A stretch of DNA of 5,414 nt, taken from contig JAZNOL010000016.1 of assembly GCA_045580815.1 (NCBI GenBank), positions 1-5,414 of the forward strand, given 5' to 3'. Shown here one piece after another: positions 1-5,398 of the stretch; positions within the stretch are counted from its first letter, which is position 1; every line of letters starts with the position of its first letter. The stretch comes from JAZNOL01 sp045580815. GTDB taxonomy: Bacteria > Bacillota > Clostridia > RUG12999. A program made the translations under genes and the position numbers. Under the pieces are notes generated by a model. That model was given only the letters and a program-made list of their open reading frames with translations. It was not told where the DNA came from and made no database searches.

Positions 1-1017
1 GTTGCTAAAATAGCAAGCGACGAAGGCTACGGAAAGAATGATTATATCGAAACGACAAAAGAGCTTATTGTTGTAACAGGGCCCGGCCGCGGCAGCGGCA
101 AAATGGCAACCTGCCTTTCACAGCTTTATCATGAGCATAAAAGAGGAGTCATGGCAGGTTATGCAAAGTTTGAAACATTTCCTATCTGGAATATTCCGCT
201 TACGCATCCTGTTAACCTGGCTTATGAAGCGGCAACCGCTGATTTGAACGATGTGAACATGATAGATCCGTTTCATCTTGAAGCTTACGGCGAAACAACC
301 GTAAACTATAACAGAGACGTTGAAATTTTTCCGGTTGTTGAAGCGATGCTTGAAAAAATACTTGGCAAATGCCCCTATAAATCACCTACTGATATGGGGG
401 TTAACATGGCGGGTAACTGCATAATAGACGATGAAGTAACAAAAGAAGCATCAAAACAGGAAATCCTCCGCAGATATTATACAGCCCTCTGTGACCAGCG
501 AAAAGGTAAGGTGGGCGACGATGTTGTCTTAAAACTTGAGCTTCTTATGAAAAAAGCCGGAATAACAGCCGATGACCGCAGTGTAATTGGTCCGGCACTT
601 CAGAAAGCGGCAATAACAGGTGCACCGGCTACTGCAATTGAGCTTCACGACGGCACGGTTGTTACAGGGAAAACTTCGGAACTTCTTGGTGCATCCGCAA
701 CACTTGTACTTAACGCACTTAAAACTCTCGCAAACATGGATGACAGCGTGCATCTTATTTCACCTGAGGTCATAGAACCGATACAGAGGCTTAAAACCGA
801 CCATTTCGGAAACAGAAATCCCAGACTTCATACTGACGAGATACTTATAGCACTTTCAATTTGTGCGGCAACAGACGAAAAAGCAGAACTTGCAATGCAG
901 CAGCTTTCTAAATTGAGAGGCTGTGAGCTTCATTCATCGGTTATGCTGTCATCGGTTGACGAAAAAGTTCTTAAACGTTTAGGCATTAACATCACCTGTG
1001 AGCCTGTTTATAAATAA
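1..1017 (+). CDS. DUF1846 (UPF0371) family protein, 5'-truncated
   Basis: The reading frame is open from base 1, so the true start lies left of the window; the first in-window ATG (base 103) is internal to a conserved motif and is not the start. The visible 338 residues are the C-terminal two thirds of a family whose members are usually about 500 residues. Recognition rests on the glycine-rich loop GPGRGSGKM at visible residues 27-35, followed by ATCLSQLYHE and then the KFETFPIWNIPLTHPVN and DPFH segments, which I recall as DUF1846 hallmarks. The loop resembles a nucleotide-binding P-loop but does not match Walker A exactly (M instead of S/T after the lysine, and an extra residue in the spacing). 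There is no membrane segment or export signal in the visible part, so it is probably cytoplasmic. The biochemical function of the family is not established to my knowledge. It ends 19 nt before the pyrophosphatase gene and is probably cotranscribed with it. Family assignment is confident; function is unknown. Confidence 0.9.
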   Translation, partial: VAKIASDEGYGKNDYIETTKELIVVTGPGRGSGKMATCLSQLYHEHKRGVMAGYAKFETFPIWNIPLTHPVNLAYEAATADLNDVNMIDPFHLEAYGETTVNYNRDVEIFPVVEAMLEKILGKCPYKSPTDMGVNMAGNCIIDDEVTKEASKQEILRRYYTALCDQRKGKVGDDVVLKLELLMKKAGITADDRSVIGPALQKAAITGAPATAIELHDGTVVTGKTSELLGASATLVLNALKTLANMDDSVHLISPEVIEPIQRLKTDHFGNRNPRLHTDEILIALSICAATDEKAELAMQQLSKLRGCELHSSVMLSSVDEKVLKRLGINITCEPVYK

Positions 1018-1036
1018 TTAAAAAGAAGGTAAATTT

Positions 1037-1570
1037 ATGTCAAATATATGGCACGATATATCGCCTAAAAGAATAAACGCAGAAGATTTTATCTGCGTTG
1101 TGGAAATTTCAAAAGGCAGTAAGAAAAAATATGAGCTTGATAAGGAAACCGGTTTTTTAATGCTTGACAGAATACTTCATACATCAACGCATTATCCGGC
1201 AAATTACGGCTTTATTCCAAGAACCTACGGCGACGATAACGACCCACTTGATGTACTGCTTCTGTGCTCGGAAAAAATTGAGCCTATGACGCTTGTGCGT
1301 GCATATCCCATCGGCGTTATTTCAATGAAAGATAACGGCAGAAATGACGAAAAAATAATAGCAATTCCTTTCAGCGACCCCAATAATAACCATTATACGG
1401 ATATTGACCAGCTTCCGGCACACATTTTTGAAGAGATGAGACATTTCTTTACGGTTTATAAAAATCTTGAAAACAAAGAAACTGCCGTAAATGAAGTCAG
1501 CCACAGAGATGAAGCGGTAAAAATTATAAATGCGGCAATTGACAATTACATAGAAAACTTCTGTAAATAA
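1037..1570 (+). CDS. ppa: Family I inorganic pyrophosphatase
   Basis: This soluble cytoplasmic enzyme hydrolyses pyrophosphate to two phosphates using Mg2+, which pulls biosynthetic reactions forward. The 177-residue length is normal for bacterial family I enzymes. The family signature D-x-D-P-x-D is at residues 67-72 (DNDPLD). By eye against the E. coli enzyme the active-site set is complete: E23, K31, E33, R45, Y53, Y57, D67, D69, D72, D99, D104, K106, and the Y141-K142 pair. The C-terminal tail after residue 145 is less conserved and lacks the VEGW-type segment of the E. coli protein. The ATG is supported by AGAAGG at 1024-1029, seven nt upstream. It sits 19 nt after the DUF1846 gene and 12 nt before the deacetylase gene with no promoter or terminator visible between them, so it is likely the middle gene of an operon. 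Family identity is essentially certain. Confidence 0.97.
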   Translation: MSNIWHDISPKRINAEDFICVVEISKGSKKKYELDKETGFLMLDRILHTSTHYPANYGFIPRTYGDDNDPLDVLLLCSEKIEPMTLVRAYPIGVISMKDNGRNDEKIIAIPFSDPNNNHYTDIDQLPAHIFEEMRHFFTVYKNLENKETAVNEVSHRDEAVKIINAAIDNYIENFCK

Positions 1571-1582
1571 GAGGTAGATTGT

Positions 1583-2383
1583 ATGATACAGTTTCATGTG
1601 TATCCCGGCGGGAAAAAACGCATTGTGACTTTTAGCTATGATGACGGTTCACCGGGCGATAAGCGTCTTGCAGAGCTGTTTAATAAATACGGTGTAAAAG
1701 CAACATTTCATATTGACAGCCTGAAATTTGCTGATATTGATGAAAGCAAAAAAGAAGAGCTTCGTGATATTTATAAAGGTCATGAAATATCCTGTCACAC
1801 ACTTCGCCACGGCTGGCCGGCAAGAATGCCCATGCAGTCGGTTGTAAACGAAACAATGCAGGACAGGGCTGTTCTTGAAAACATTTTTGGCGTGCCGGTT
1901 ATCGGTATGTCATATCCCAGCGGTTCTTACAGCGACGATGCCGTAACAGCAATGAAAGCCTGCGGAATAGTTTATTCACGCACAACAAAATCAACGGGTA
2001 ATTTCTTTCTTCCTGAAGATTTTATGCGCTGGCATCCTACCTGTCATCATAAAAAAGCATTAGAACTCTGCAATATGTTTTTGGAAAATATTGATTCTCA
2101 GTGGACTTATCCGTTGTTTTACATATGGGGTCACAGTCATGAACTGATAACCGAGGACGACTGGACATATATGGAAACTTTAACAAAAACTCTTGCAAAC
2201 AACGAAAAAATCTGGTATGCCACAAATTTAGAAATTTATAATTATATGTCGGCACAAAGCAGATTGCAGATTTCGGCAGACGAGCGCATTATTTATAACC
2301 CGTCGGATATTTCTGTTTGGGTAGAGAAAAATAAAGAGGATATTATCGAAATTCCAGCAGGAAAAACGGTTTATATTAATTGA
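1583..2383 (+). CDS. NodB/CE4-type polysaccharide deacetylase, no signal peptide
   Basis: This is a predicted metal-dependent deacetylase that would remove N- or O-acetyl groups from a carbohydrate-like substrate. The 266-residue protein begins almost directly with the NodB domain. Motif 1 is TFSYDDG (residues 16-22), with D20 as probable catalytic base and D21 as metal ligand. Motif 2 is HTLRH (72-76), supplying metal ligands H72 and H76. The usual R-x-P-Y of motif 3 is replaced by SYPSGSYS (110-117). A late IWGHSHEL motif (181-188) probably supplies the catalytic histidine. Residues about 222-266 look like a small beta-rich tail. No signal peptide or membrane anchor precedes the domain, so it is probably cytoplasmic, unlike peptidoglycan or chitin deacetylases of this fold. 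The ATG is supported by AGAGG at 1570-1574, eight nt upstream and overlapping the ppa stop. It is the last gene before the terminator at 2401-2436. Fold is confident; substrate is unknown, and a small acetylated sugar or related amide is possible. Confidence 0.88.
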   Translation: MIQFHVYPGGKKRIVTFSYDDGSPGDKRLAELFNKYGVKATFHIDSLKFADIDESKKEELRDIYKGHEISCHTLRHGWPARMPMQSVVNETMQDRAVLENIFGVPVIGMSYPSGSYSDDAVTAMKACGIVYSRTTKSTGNFFLPEDFMRWHPTCHHKKALELCNMFLENIDSQWTYPLFYIWGHSHELITEDDWTYMETLTKTLANNEKIWYATNLEIYNYMSAQSRLQISADERIIYNPSDISVWVEKNKEDIIEIPAGKTVYIN

Positions 2384-2400
2384 GATTTGTGTATAAAATT

Positions 2401-2436
2401 AAAAGGCTACAGCAAAACAATGCTGTAGCTTTTTTT
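2401..2436. terminator. Bidirectional intrinsic terminator between convergent genes
   Basis: The arms 2405-2414 (GGCTACAGCA) and 2421-2430 (TGCTGTAGCT) form a 10-bp stem with one terminal G-U pair and the six-base loop AAACAA. The stem is flanked by four A on the left and seven T (2430-2436) on the right. On the plus strand it ends the DUF1846-ppa-deacetylase operon 17 nt after the deacetylase stop. Read on the minus strand, the hairpin is followed by TTTTAATTTT, so it can also end the AraC/TIM-barrel operon. The stop codon of the minus-strand gene (2435-2437) overlaps the plus-strand T-tract. Confidence 0.9.
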
Positions 2437-3295
2437 ATGCGTTATACATAAACGTAAGTTTTCGTGCGCTTTCCGCCAGCTTTTTTGTGCCTTCAAAAAT
2501 GTTGTCTGCTGTATATGATTTTAAAAATTCGCCGGCTTCAAGTGTGAAATATCCATTGTAATCAATATCTTTCAATGCTTTTGCAACTGCTTCAAAATCA
2601 ATACTCATAGAAAATGGTATCTGGTGATTGTCGTGATGTTTGTCATTGTCATGGATATGTAAAGCACCAAGCCGTGAACCAAGCGCTTTAATCATTTCGG
2701 GTGCAGATGTGCCGAGACCTTTCATTTCTGCATGACCTATATCAAGACAAGCAATGAAAAAGTCATCATTGACAGCATCCAGATGAGCGTTAAAATCCTT
2801 TGGTGTTGCACAGGCAGAAAATATTGCTTCGTCCTTGTCGGAGTCCCAGTCATACATATTTTCAGTGGCTATTTTGACACCGCATTCCTTGGCAAAAGGC
2901 AAAAGCTCCAGATACATTTCGGCATTTTCTTGGGCAGATTTATAGTTATCCGGATGAATTATGCAAATTTTGCCGCCGGCTTCTGCTGTACATTCAATAG
3001 CTCTTTTGTAATAGGTGCACACTTCGGGACTGTATGATGGCCATGGCGCGTGAGATTGGTTGCAGACAATGCCGTTGTCAAGCCCGATTTGCTTTAGCCT
3101 GCGTGCAAAAGCCAGATAATTGTCACCGCTCAATGGGTGATCGGTTTTGTAAGCACGTTTTGTTCCCCAATCGTATCGGCACATCGAAAACATAGAAAAA
3201 TCCCACGCATCAAAACCTGATTTAGCCAAAAGTTCAATGGCTTTTTCTTCGCCTACAATTAATGATGCCGATTGTATTTCTGTTGAAATTTTCAA
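2435..3295 (-). CDS. TIM-barrel sugar phosphate isomerase/epimerase-like protein
   Basis: This 286-residue protein belongs to the xylose isomerase-like TIM-barrel / AP endonuclease family 2 superfamily, whose members are metal-dependent sugar isomerases or epimerases, inosose dehydratases, or endonuclease IV. Visible beta-strand-end motifs are QSHAPW (H82), IIHPDN (H114), ATENMYDW (E145), CLDIGHAEM (D185, H188), LHIHDND (H213, H215), DNHQIPF (D222, H224) and FTLEAGEF (E253). E145, D185, H213 and E253 fit the Glu-Asp-His-Glu metal site of tagatose-3-epimerase-like enzymes. No signal peptide is seen, so it is probably cytoplasmic. The start is TTG at 3293-3295, chosen because GGAGGG lies six nt upstream and the next internal Met (residue 35) would delete the first strand. 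It follows the AraC-family gene by 25 nt and shares its operon. A sugar isomerase or epimerase is more likely than a DNA repair enzyme because of this regulator, but the substrate cannot be read from sequence. Confidence 0.88.
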   Translation of the reverse strand: MKISTEIQSASLIVGEEKAIELLAKSGFDAWDFSMFSMCRYDWGTKRAYKTDHPLSGDNYLAFARRLKQIGLDNGIVCNQSHAPWPSYSPEVCTYYKRAIECTAEAGGKICIIHPDNYKSAQENAEMYLELLPFAKECGVKIATENMYDWDSDKDEAIFSACATPKDFNAHLDAVNDDFFIACLDIGHAEMKGLGTSAPEMIKALGSRLGALHIHDNDKHHDNHQIPFSMSIDFEAVAKALKDIDYNGYFTLEAGEFLKSYTADNIFEGTKKLAESARKLTFMYNA

Positions 3296-3301
3296 GATAA
3301 T

Positions 3302-3307
3302 CCCTCC
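3302..3307 (-). promoter_or_regulatory. Strong ribosome binding site that fixes a TTG start
   Basis: Read on the minus strand this is GGAGGG, six nt before the TTG at 3295-3293. It is the main evidence that translation of the TIM-barrel gene begins at TTG. It lies in the 25-nt gap after the AraC-family stop codon, so the downstream gene has its own initiation site within a shared transcript. Confidence 0.85.
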
Positions 3308-3320
3308 GAAAATAAATTAT

Positions 3321-4208
3321 TTATGCATGAAAAAGATTGTTGTTTTTGCGGTAAATAAGGGGAGAAACACCAAACCGTTTTTTAAATATTCTTGAAAAAT
3401 ATAAGCTGTCGGAATATCCGCAATGGCGTGCAATTTCCGAAACAGAATAAGATGTATGAATAAGCATTTCGCACCCAAGGGCAAGACGTTCGTTCATGAT
3501 ATATTGGTTTGGTGAAACGCCTGTATATTCTTTGAAAACCTGACGGTAATGCTGAACAGACATGTTTTCGATTTGTGCCAGCATTTCTATATATAAATCA
3601 GAGTTTATGTTTTCACTTATGTATGACAGCGACGAGCGGAGCATTCTTCGGTGAGTGGGATTTGAGGTGCTGCGGCTTAAGTATGCAAGCAACGAAATAG
3701 CATGCCCGGCAGCGGCGGTTTGATAGAATGTGTCATACAATTTAAATTCTTCAATAATCTTGTTAAACCGCTGCTCAACCGAATCGGAAGATTTGCTTGA
3801 CTTATACACAGTGTCCGGCTTTAAATCAAGAGATTTGAGTATTTCGTTTACAGCATATCCGGTAAAATGCATACAGCAGTAATAAAGCTTGTTTGACTCG
3901 GCATGAATGTTGTGATGAGACATATTCGGAGAAATAATTATAAATTCGTTTTCCTTCATAGAAAAACTTCCGAGCTGTGTTTCTATACAATACGAGCCGG
4001 AGCACACATAAACCAGATAATAGTCGTGTCTTACAATAGGTCGGTATGTGTTAAATACTGTTTCTGAAAAAACGTTTCCAACGACGTTTACATGAAACAT
4101 AATGTTGTCCGTTACATAATCGTCATTGAGGTCGTATGAGTTGTTGTACTGATACAAATTCATGGTAAGAAGCACGCCGCCGTTTTTAGTAAGTTCCTTA
4201 AAATACAT
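3321..4208 (-). CDS. AraC-family transcriptional regulator, first copy (cupin + double HTH)
   Basis: This 295-residue DNA-binding regulator probably senses a small sugar-like ligand. The N-terminal region (about 35-120) is a cupin/AraC-binding type beta-barrel, with strands around YLVYVCSGSY (64-73) and the segment FIIISPNMSHHNIH (89-102), typical of the end of such a barrel. The C-terminal AraC/XylS DNA-binding domain spans about 190-290. Its first helix-turn-helix is near 205-226 (YIEMLAQIENMSVQHYRQVF) and its second near 254-276 (YSVSEIARHCGYSDSLYFSR), followed by the family signature FKKRFGVSPLIYR (275-287). The ATG at 4208 is supported by AGGAGG at 4215-4220, six nt upstream; a second ATG at residue 16 lacks such a site. 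It is the first gene of an operon with the TIM-barrel gene and is divergent from a second AraC-family gene. It probably controls its own promoter at 4247-4275, where repeats overlap the promoter elements. The effector is unknown. Confidence 0.93.
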   Translation of the reverse strand: MYFKELTKNGGVLLTMNLYQYNNSYDLNDDYVTDNIMFHVNVVGNVFSETVFNTYRPIVRHDYYLVYVCSGSYCIETQLGSFSMKENEFIIISPNMSHHNIHAESNKLYYCCMHFTGYAVNEILKSLDLKPDTVYKSSKSSDSVEQRFNKIIEEFKLYDTFYQTAAAGHAISLLAYLSRSTSNPTHRRMLRSSLSYISENINSDLYIEMLAQIENMSVQHYRQVFKEYTGVSPNQYIMNERLALGCEMLIHTSYSVSEIARHCGYSDSLYFSRIFKKRFGVSPLIYRKNNNLFHA

Positions 4209-4214
4209 AATTAA

Positions 4215-4220
4215 CCTCCT
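4215..4220 (-). promoter_or_regulatory. Ribosome binding site of the minus-strand AraC gene
   Basis: The minus strand reads AGGAGGT followed by TAATT and then ATG at 4208. This near-perfect Shine-Dalgarno sequence with six-nt spacing decides in favour of the ATG at 4208 over the internal ATG at 4163. Confidence 0.9.
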
Positions 4221-4241
4221 GATATTTCAGTGATTATTACA

Positions 4242-4289
4242 TATTCAGTATATATCATAAAAACGGATTTGTCAATATATTACTGAATA
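4242..4289. repeat. 9-bp inverted repeat bracketing the minus-strand promoter (candidate operator)
   Basis: TATTCAGTA (4242-4250) and its perfect reverse complement TACTGAATA (4281-4289) are centred 39 bp apart. The first arm overlaps the -10 of the minus-strand promoter. The second is centred at about -45 relative to the predicted start, just upstream of the -35. A third copy of the core TTCAGT lies at 4226-4231 in the leader, 18 bp from the first. The placement suggests binding sites for one of the two flanking AraC-family proteins. That role is inferred, and the AT-rich background makes chance matches possible. Confidence 0.5.
4247..4275 (-). promoter_or_regulatory. Sigma-A-type promoter for the AraC/TIM-barrel operon
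   Basis: On the minus strand there is a perfect -35 TTGACA (4275-4270), a 17-nt spacer, and the -10 TATACT (4252-4247), which matches consensus at five of six positions. The predicted transcription start is near 4240, giving a leader of about 31 nt that contains the AGGAGG site. AT-rich DNA with A-tracts (about 4290-4313) lies upstream. The position fits the minus-strand operon exactly. Copies of TTCAGT overlap the -10 and lie just upstream of the -35. Confidence 0.87.
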
Positions 4290-4311
4290 ATTTTGAAATA
4301 AAAAATAAAAT

Positions 4312-4332
4312 TTCGGACTAAAAAAGTACGAA
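4312..4332. repeat. Imperfect 8-bp inverted repeat in the divergent control region
   Basis: TTCGGACT (4312-4319) and AGTACGAA (4325-4332) are reverse complements except at one position and are separated by five A. A related half-site pair, TTTCGG at 4311-4316 and CCGAAA at 4355-4360, is also inverted. The elements lie at about -89 and -53 relative to the predicted start of the plus-strand AraC-family gene, so they could be regulator sites for it. They are not T-tracted and not a terminator. Function is inferred. Confidence 0.35.
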
Positions 4333-4375
4333 GAAAATCCATGTAACTAACAAGCCGAAAATATATAAATAATAA

Positions 4376-4404
4376 TTGACATTATTGAGGAGGTGTGCTA
4401 AAAT
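4376..4404 (+). promoter_or_regulatory. Sigma-A-type promoter with extended -10 for the plus-strand AraC gene
   Basis: There is a perfect -35 TTGACA at 4376-4381, a 17-nt spacer, and the -10 TAAAAT at 4399-4404 preceded by TGC, giving an extended -10 element. The predicted transcription start near 4411 leaves only about 12-13 nt before the ATG at 4424, so almost the entire leader is the Shine-Dalgarno sequence. A strong promoter with a very short leader suggests control at the level of transcription. Confidence 0.87.
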
Positions 4405-4412
4405 AAACTAAA

Positions 4413-4420
4413 AGAGGTGA
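4413..4420 (+). promoter_or_regulatory. Ribosome binding site of the plus-strand AraC gene
   Basis: AGAGGTGA at 4413-4420 matches the anti-Shine-Dalgarno well, with six nt from AGAGG to the ATG at 4424. It would start only about two nt after the predicted transcription start. The earlier GAGGAGGTG at 4387-4395 lies inside the promoter spacer and would not be transcribed from this promoter. Confidence 0.8.
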
Positions 4421-4423
4421 TTC

Positions 4424-5296
4424 ATGGTGAAACAGACTATGCAGTACAGCAGAATAAATTTTGGTGATGATGGTGTTAAGCTTATAGCGAGACCGTCTGT
4501 TACCTCGTTTATTGATGTGCGTGATGACTATCCTAATGTGTTTCATGAAGAAATTGAAATAAAACTGTTTTTTGAGGGAAGCTCAACGCTTATTGTAGGT
4601 GGTGAAACAATTGTAGCAAAAGAGGGGGATATTGTCGTGATTAATCCGTATGAGTTTCATTCGGTTGTTGATTGCGGTCAGGATAACGGTAAATATCATC
4701 TTTTCATGATAGGGCTTGATTTTTTTGGTAACACAAAGGATGCACTTGACTTGAGGCATATTTTCACCGGCGAAAAAACTGCATTGCAAACACATATCTG
4801 TAAAAATGAACGGATTAAAAAAATTCTTACTGCCATTCTTGCAGAAATGAGCGAAAAAAGGGATTTTTACAGGCAGGCTGTATACGGACTTGTGCTTGAA
4901 CTTTTTTCGGTGCTTCTGAGGGATTATAAAAGTAATAAAAATATTGACGTACCGTCGGATAAAAATATACGGTATTATGAGGCTGTATATCCTGCCATTC
5001 AAAAATTGCGGATGGACTATGCTGAAAAAATAAGTATTGACGAACTTGCGAAAATGTGCAACGTGAGTAAGTTTCATTTTTGTCATGTTTTCAAGATTGT
5101 CACAGGTATGTCTGTTTTGCAGTATCAGACAAAATACCGTTTGCAGGTGGCAGACATTTTTCTTGAAAACACCACAAAAACCGTCTCTGAAATTGCCGAG
5201 ATGTGTGGTTTTGAAGATATATGCTATTTCAGCAGATGTTATAAAAAACACACAGGAATATCACCCAAACAAAAACGAACAAGATTGTCCAAATAA
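4424..5296 (+). CDS. AraC-family transcriptional regulator, second copy (cupin + double HTH)
   Basis: This 290-residue regulator has an N-terminal cupin-type sensing domain at about 25-110. Segments include FHEEIEIKLFFEGSSTLIVGG (40-60), with H41, E42 and E43 at a usual ligand-pocket position, and IVVINPYEFHS (70-80). A helical linker spans about 125-170. The AraC/XylS DNA-binding domain is at about 185-287, with the first HTH near 204-225 (SIDELAKMCNVSKFHFCHVF) and the second near 253-274 (TVSEIAEMCGFEDICYFSR), then YKKHTGISPKQKR (273-285), the family signature. No transmembrane segment is seen. It is divergent from the other AraC-family gene and is clearly not a recent duplicate, since the sensing domains differ widely. 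It may control the minus-strand operon, its own promoter, or a target to the right of the window. The ATG is preferred because of AGAGGTGA six nt upstream and the matching promoter. The effector is unknown. Confidence 0.93.
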   Translation: MVKQTMQYSRINFGDDGVKLIARPSVTSFIDVRDDYPNVFHEEIEIKLFFEGSSTLIVGGETIVAKEGDIVVINPYEFHSVVDCGQDNGKYHLFMIGLDFFGNTKDALDLRHIFTGEKTALQTHICKNERIKKILTAILAEMSEKRDFYRQAVYGLVLELFSVLLRDYKSNKNIDVPSDKNIRYYEAVYPAIQKLRMDYAEKISIDELAKMCNVSKFHFCHVFKIVTGMSVLQYQTKYRLQVADIFLENTTKTVSEIAEMCGFEDICYFSRCYKKHTGISPKQKRTRLSK

Positions 5297-5297
5297 A

Positions 5298-5331
5298 TAC
5301 CAATTGGGTACATTGATTTTTTTATTTTTTT
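5298..5331 (+). terminator. Possible weak terminator after the plus-strand AraC gene
   Basis: A weak 4-bp stem TACC (5298-5301) / GGTA (5307-5310) with loop AATTG is followed six nt later by two runs of seven T (5317-5323 and 5325-5331). It begins two nt after the stop codon. The T-tract is convincing but the hairpin is short, so termination here is uncertain. Confidence 0.35.
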
Positions 5332-5344
5332 CATATATTATTAA

Positions 5345-5353
5345 ATTATACCA
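5345..5353 (-). promoter_or_regulatory. Extended -10 element on the minus strand (candidate antisense promoter)
   Basis: The minus strand reads TGG-TATAAT (5353-5345), a perfect -10 hexamer with a TGn extension. No good -35 is present at 16-18 nt spacing. Transcription from here would start near 5338 and run antisense into the AraC-family gene. There is no credible gene for it to serve, so it may be chance in AT-rich DNA. Confidence 0.25.
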
Positions 5354-5398
5354 CAAAAGTGTGAATCCTGCGTTTTGCGGGATTCATTCTATCGTGGT
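5350..5398. other. Structured stem-loop element at the right edge
   Basis: GAATCCTGC (5363-5371) pairs with GCGGGATTC (5377-5385) over nine base pairs including one T-G pair, closing the loop GTTTT; one or two further outer pairs are possible. An outer helix ACCAC (5350-5354) / GTGGT (5394-5398) would close a larger two-helix structure. No T-tract follows on the plus strand, so it is not an ordinary plus-strand terminator. It could be part of a structured leader of a gene to the right, a terminator-like stem, or a dispersed palindrome. The window ends before this can be decided. I do not recognise a known riboswitch. Confidence 0.5.

Noticed and set aside
103..105. ATG as the start of the DUF1846 gene
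   Set aside because: The frame stays open to base 1 and this Met is the last residue of the conserved glycine-rich loop, so it is internal to a truncated gene.
529..753. Short antisense frame inside the DUF1846 gene
   Set aside because: It lies wholly within a real gene on the opposite strand, is Cys-rich, and shows no domain or ribosome binding site.
1322..1597. Antisense frame over the end of ppa
   Set aside because: It is a shadow of the pyrophosphatase frame with no domain; the plus-strand protein has all the active-site residues of its family.
2732..3037. Plus-strand frame of 101 codons within the TIM-barrel gene
   Set aside because: It is a shadow of the conserved minus-strand protein, with no ribosome binding site or recognisable motif.
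2435..3295. Annotation of the TIM-barrel protein as endonuclease IV (nfo)
   Set aside because: The metal-ligand positions are shared across the superfamily, and I did not recognise the specific Endo IV signature segments. The cotranscribed AraC-family regulator fits sugar metabolism better.
4387..4397. Strong Shine-Dalgarno-like GAGGAGGTG upstream of the plus-strand AraC gene
   Set aside because: It lies inside the spacer of the predicted promoter, so it would not be transcribed from it. The GTG after it runs into a TAA within three codons.
4583..5251. A 222-codon open frame on the minus strand under the second AraC-family gene
   Set aside because: It starts at GTG with a poor ribosome binding site, and its product has a skewed Phe/Ile/Lys/Asn/Cys composition with no recognisable domain. 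The plus-strand frame encodes a complete AraC-family protein.
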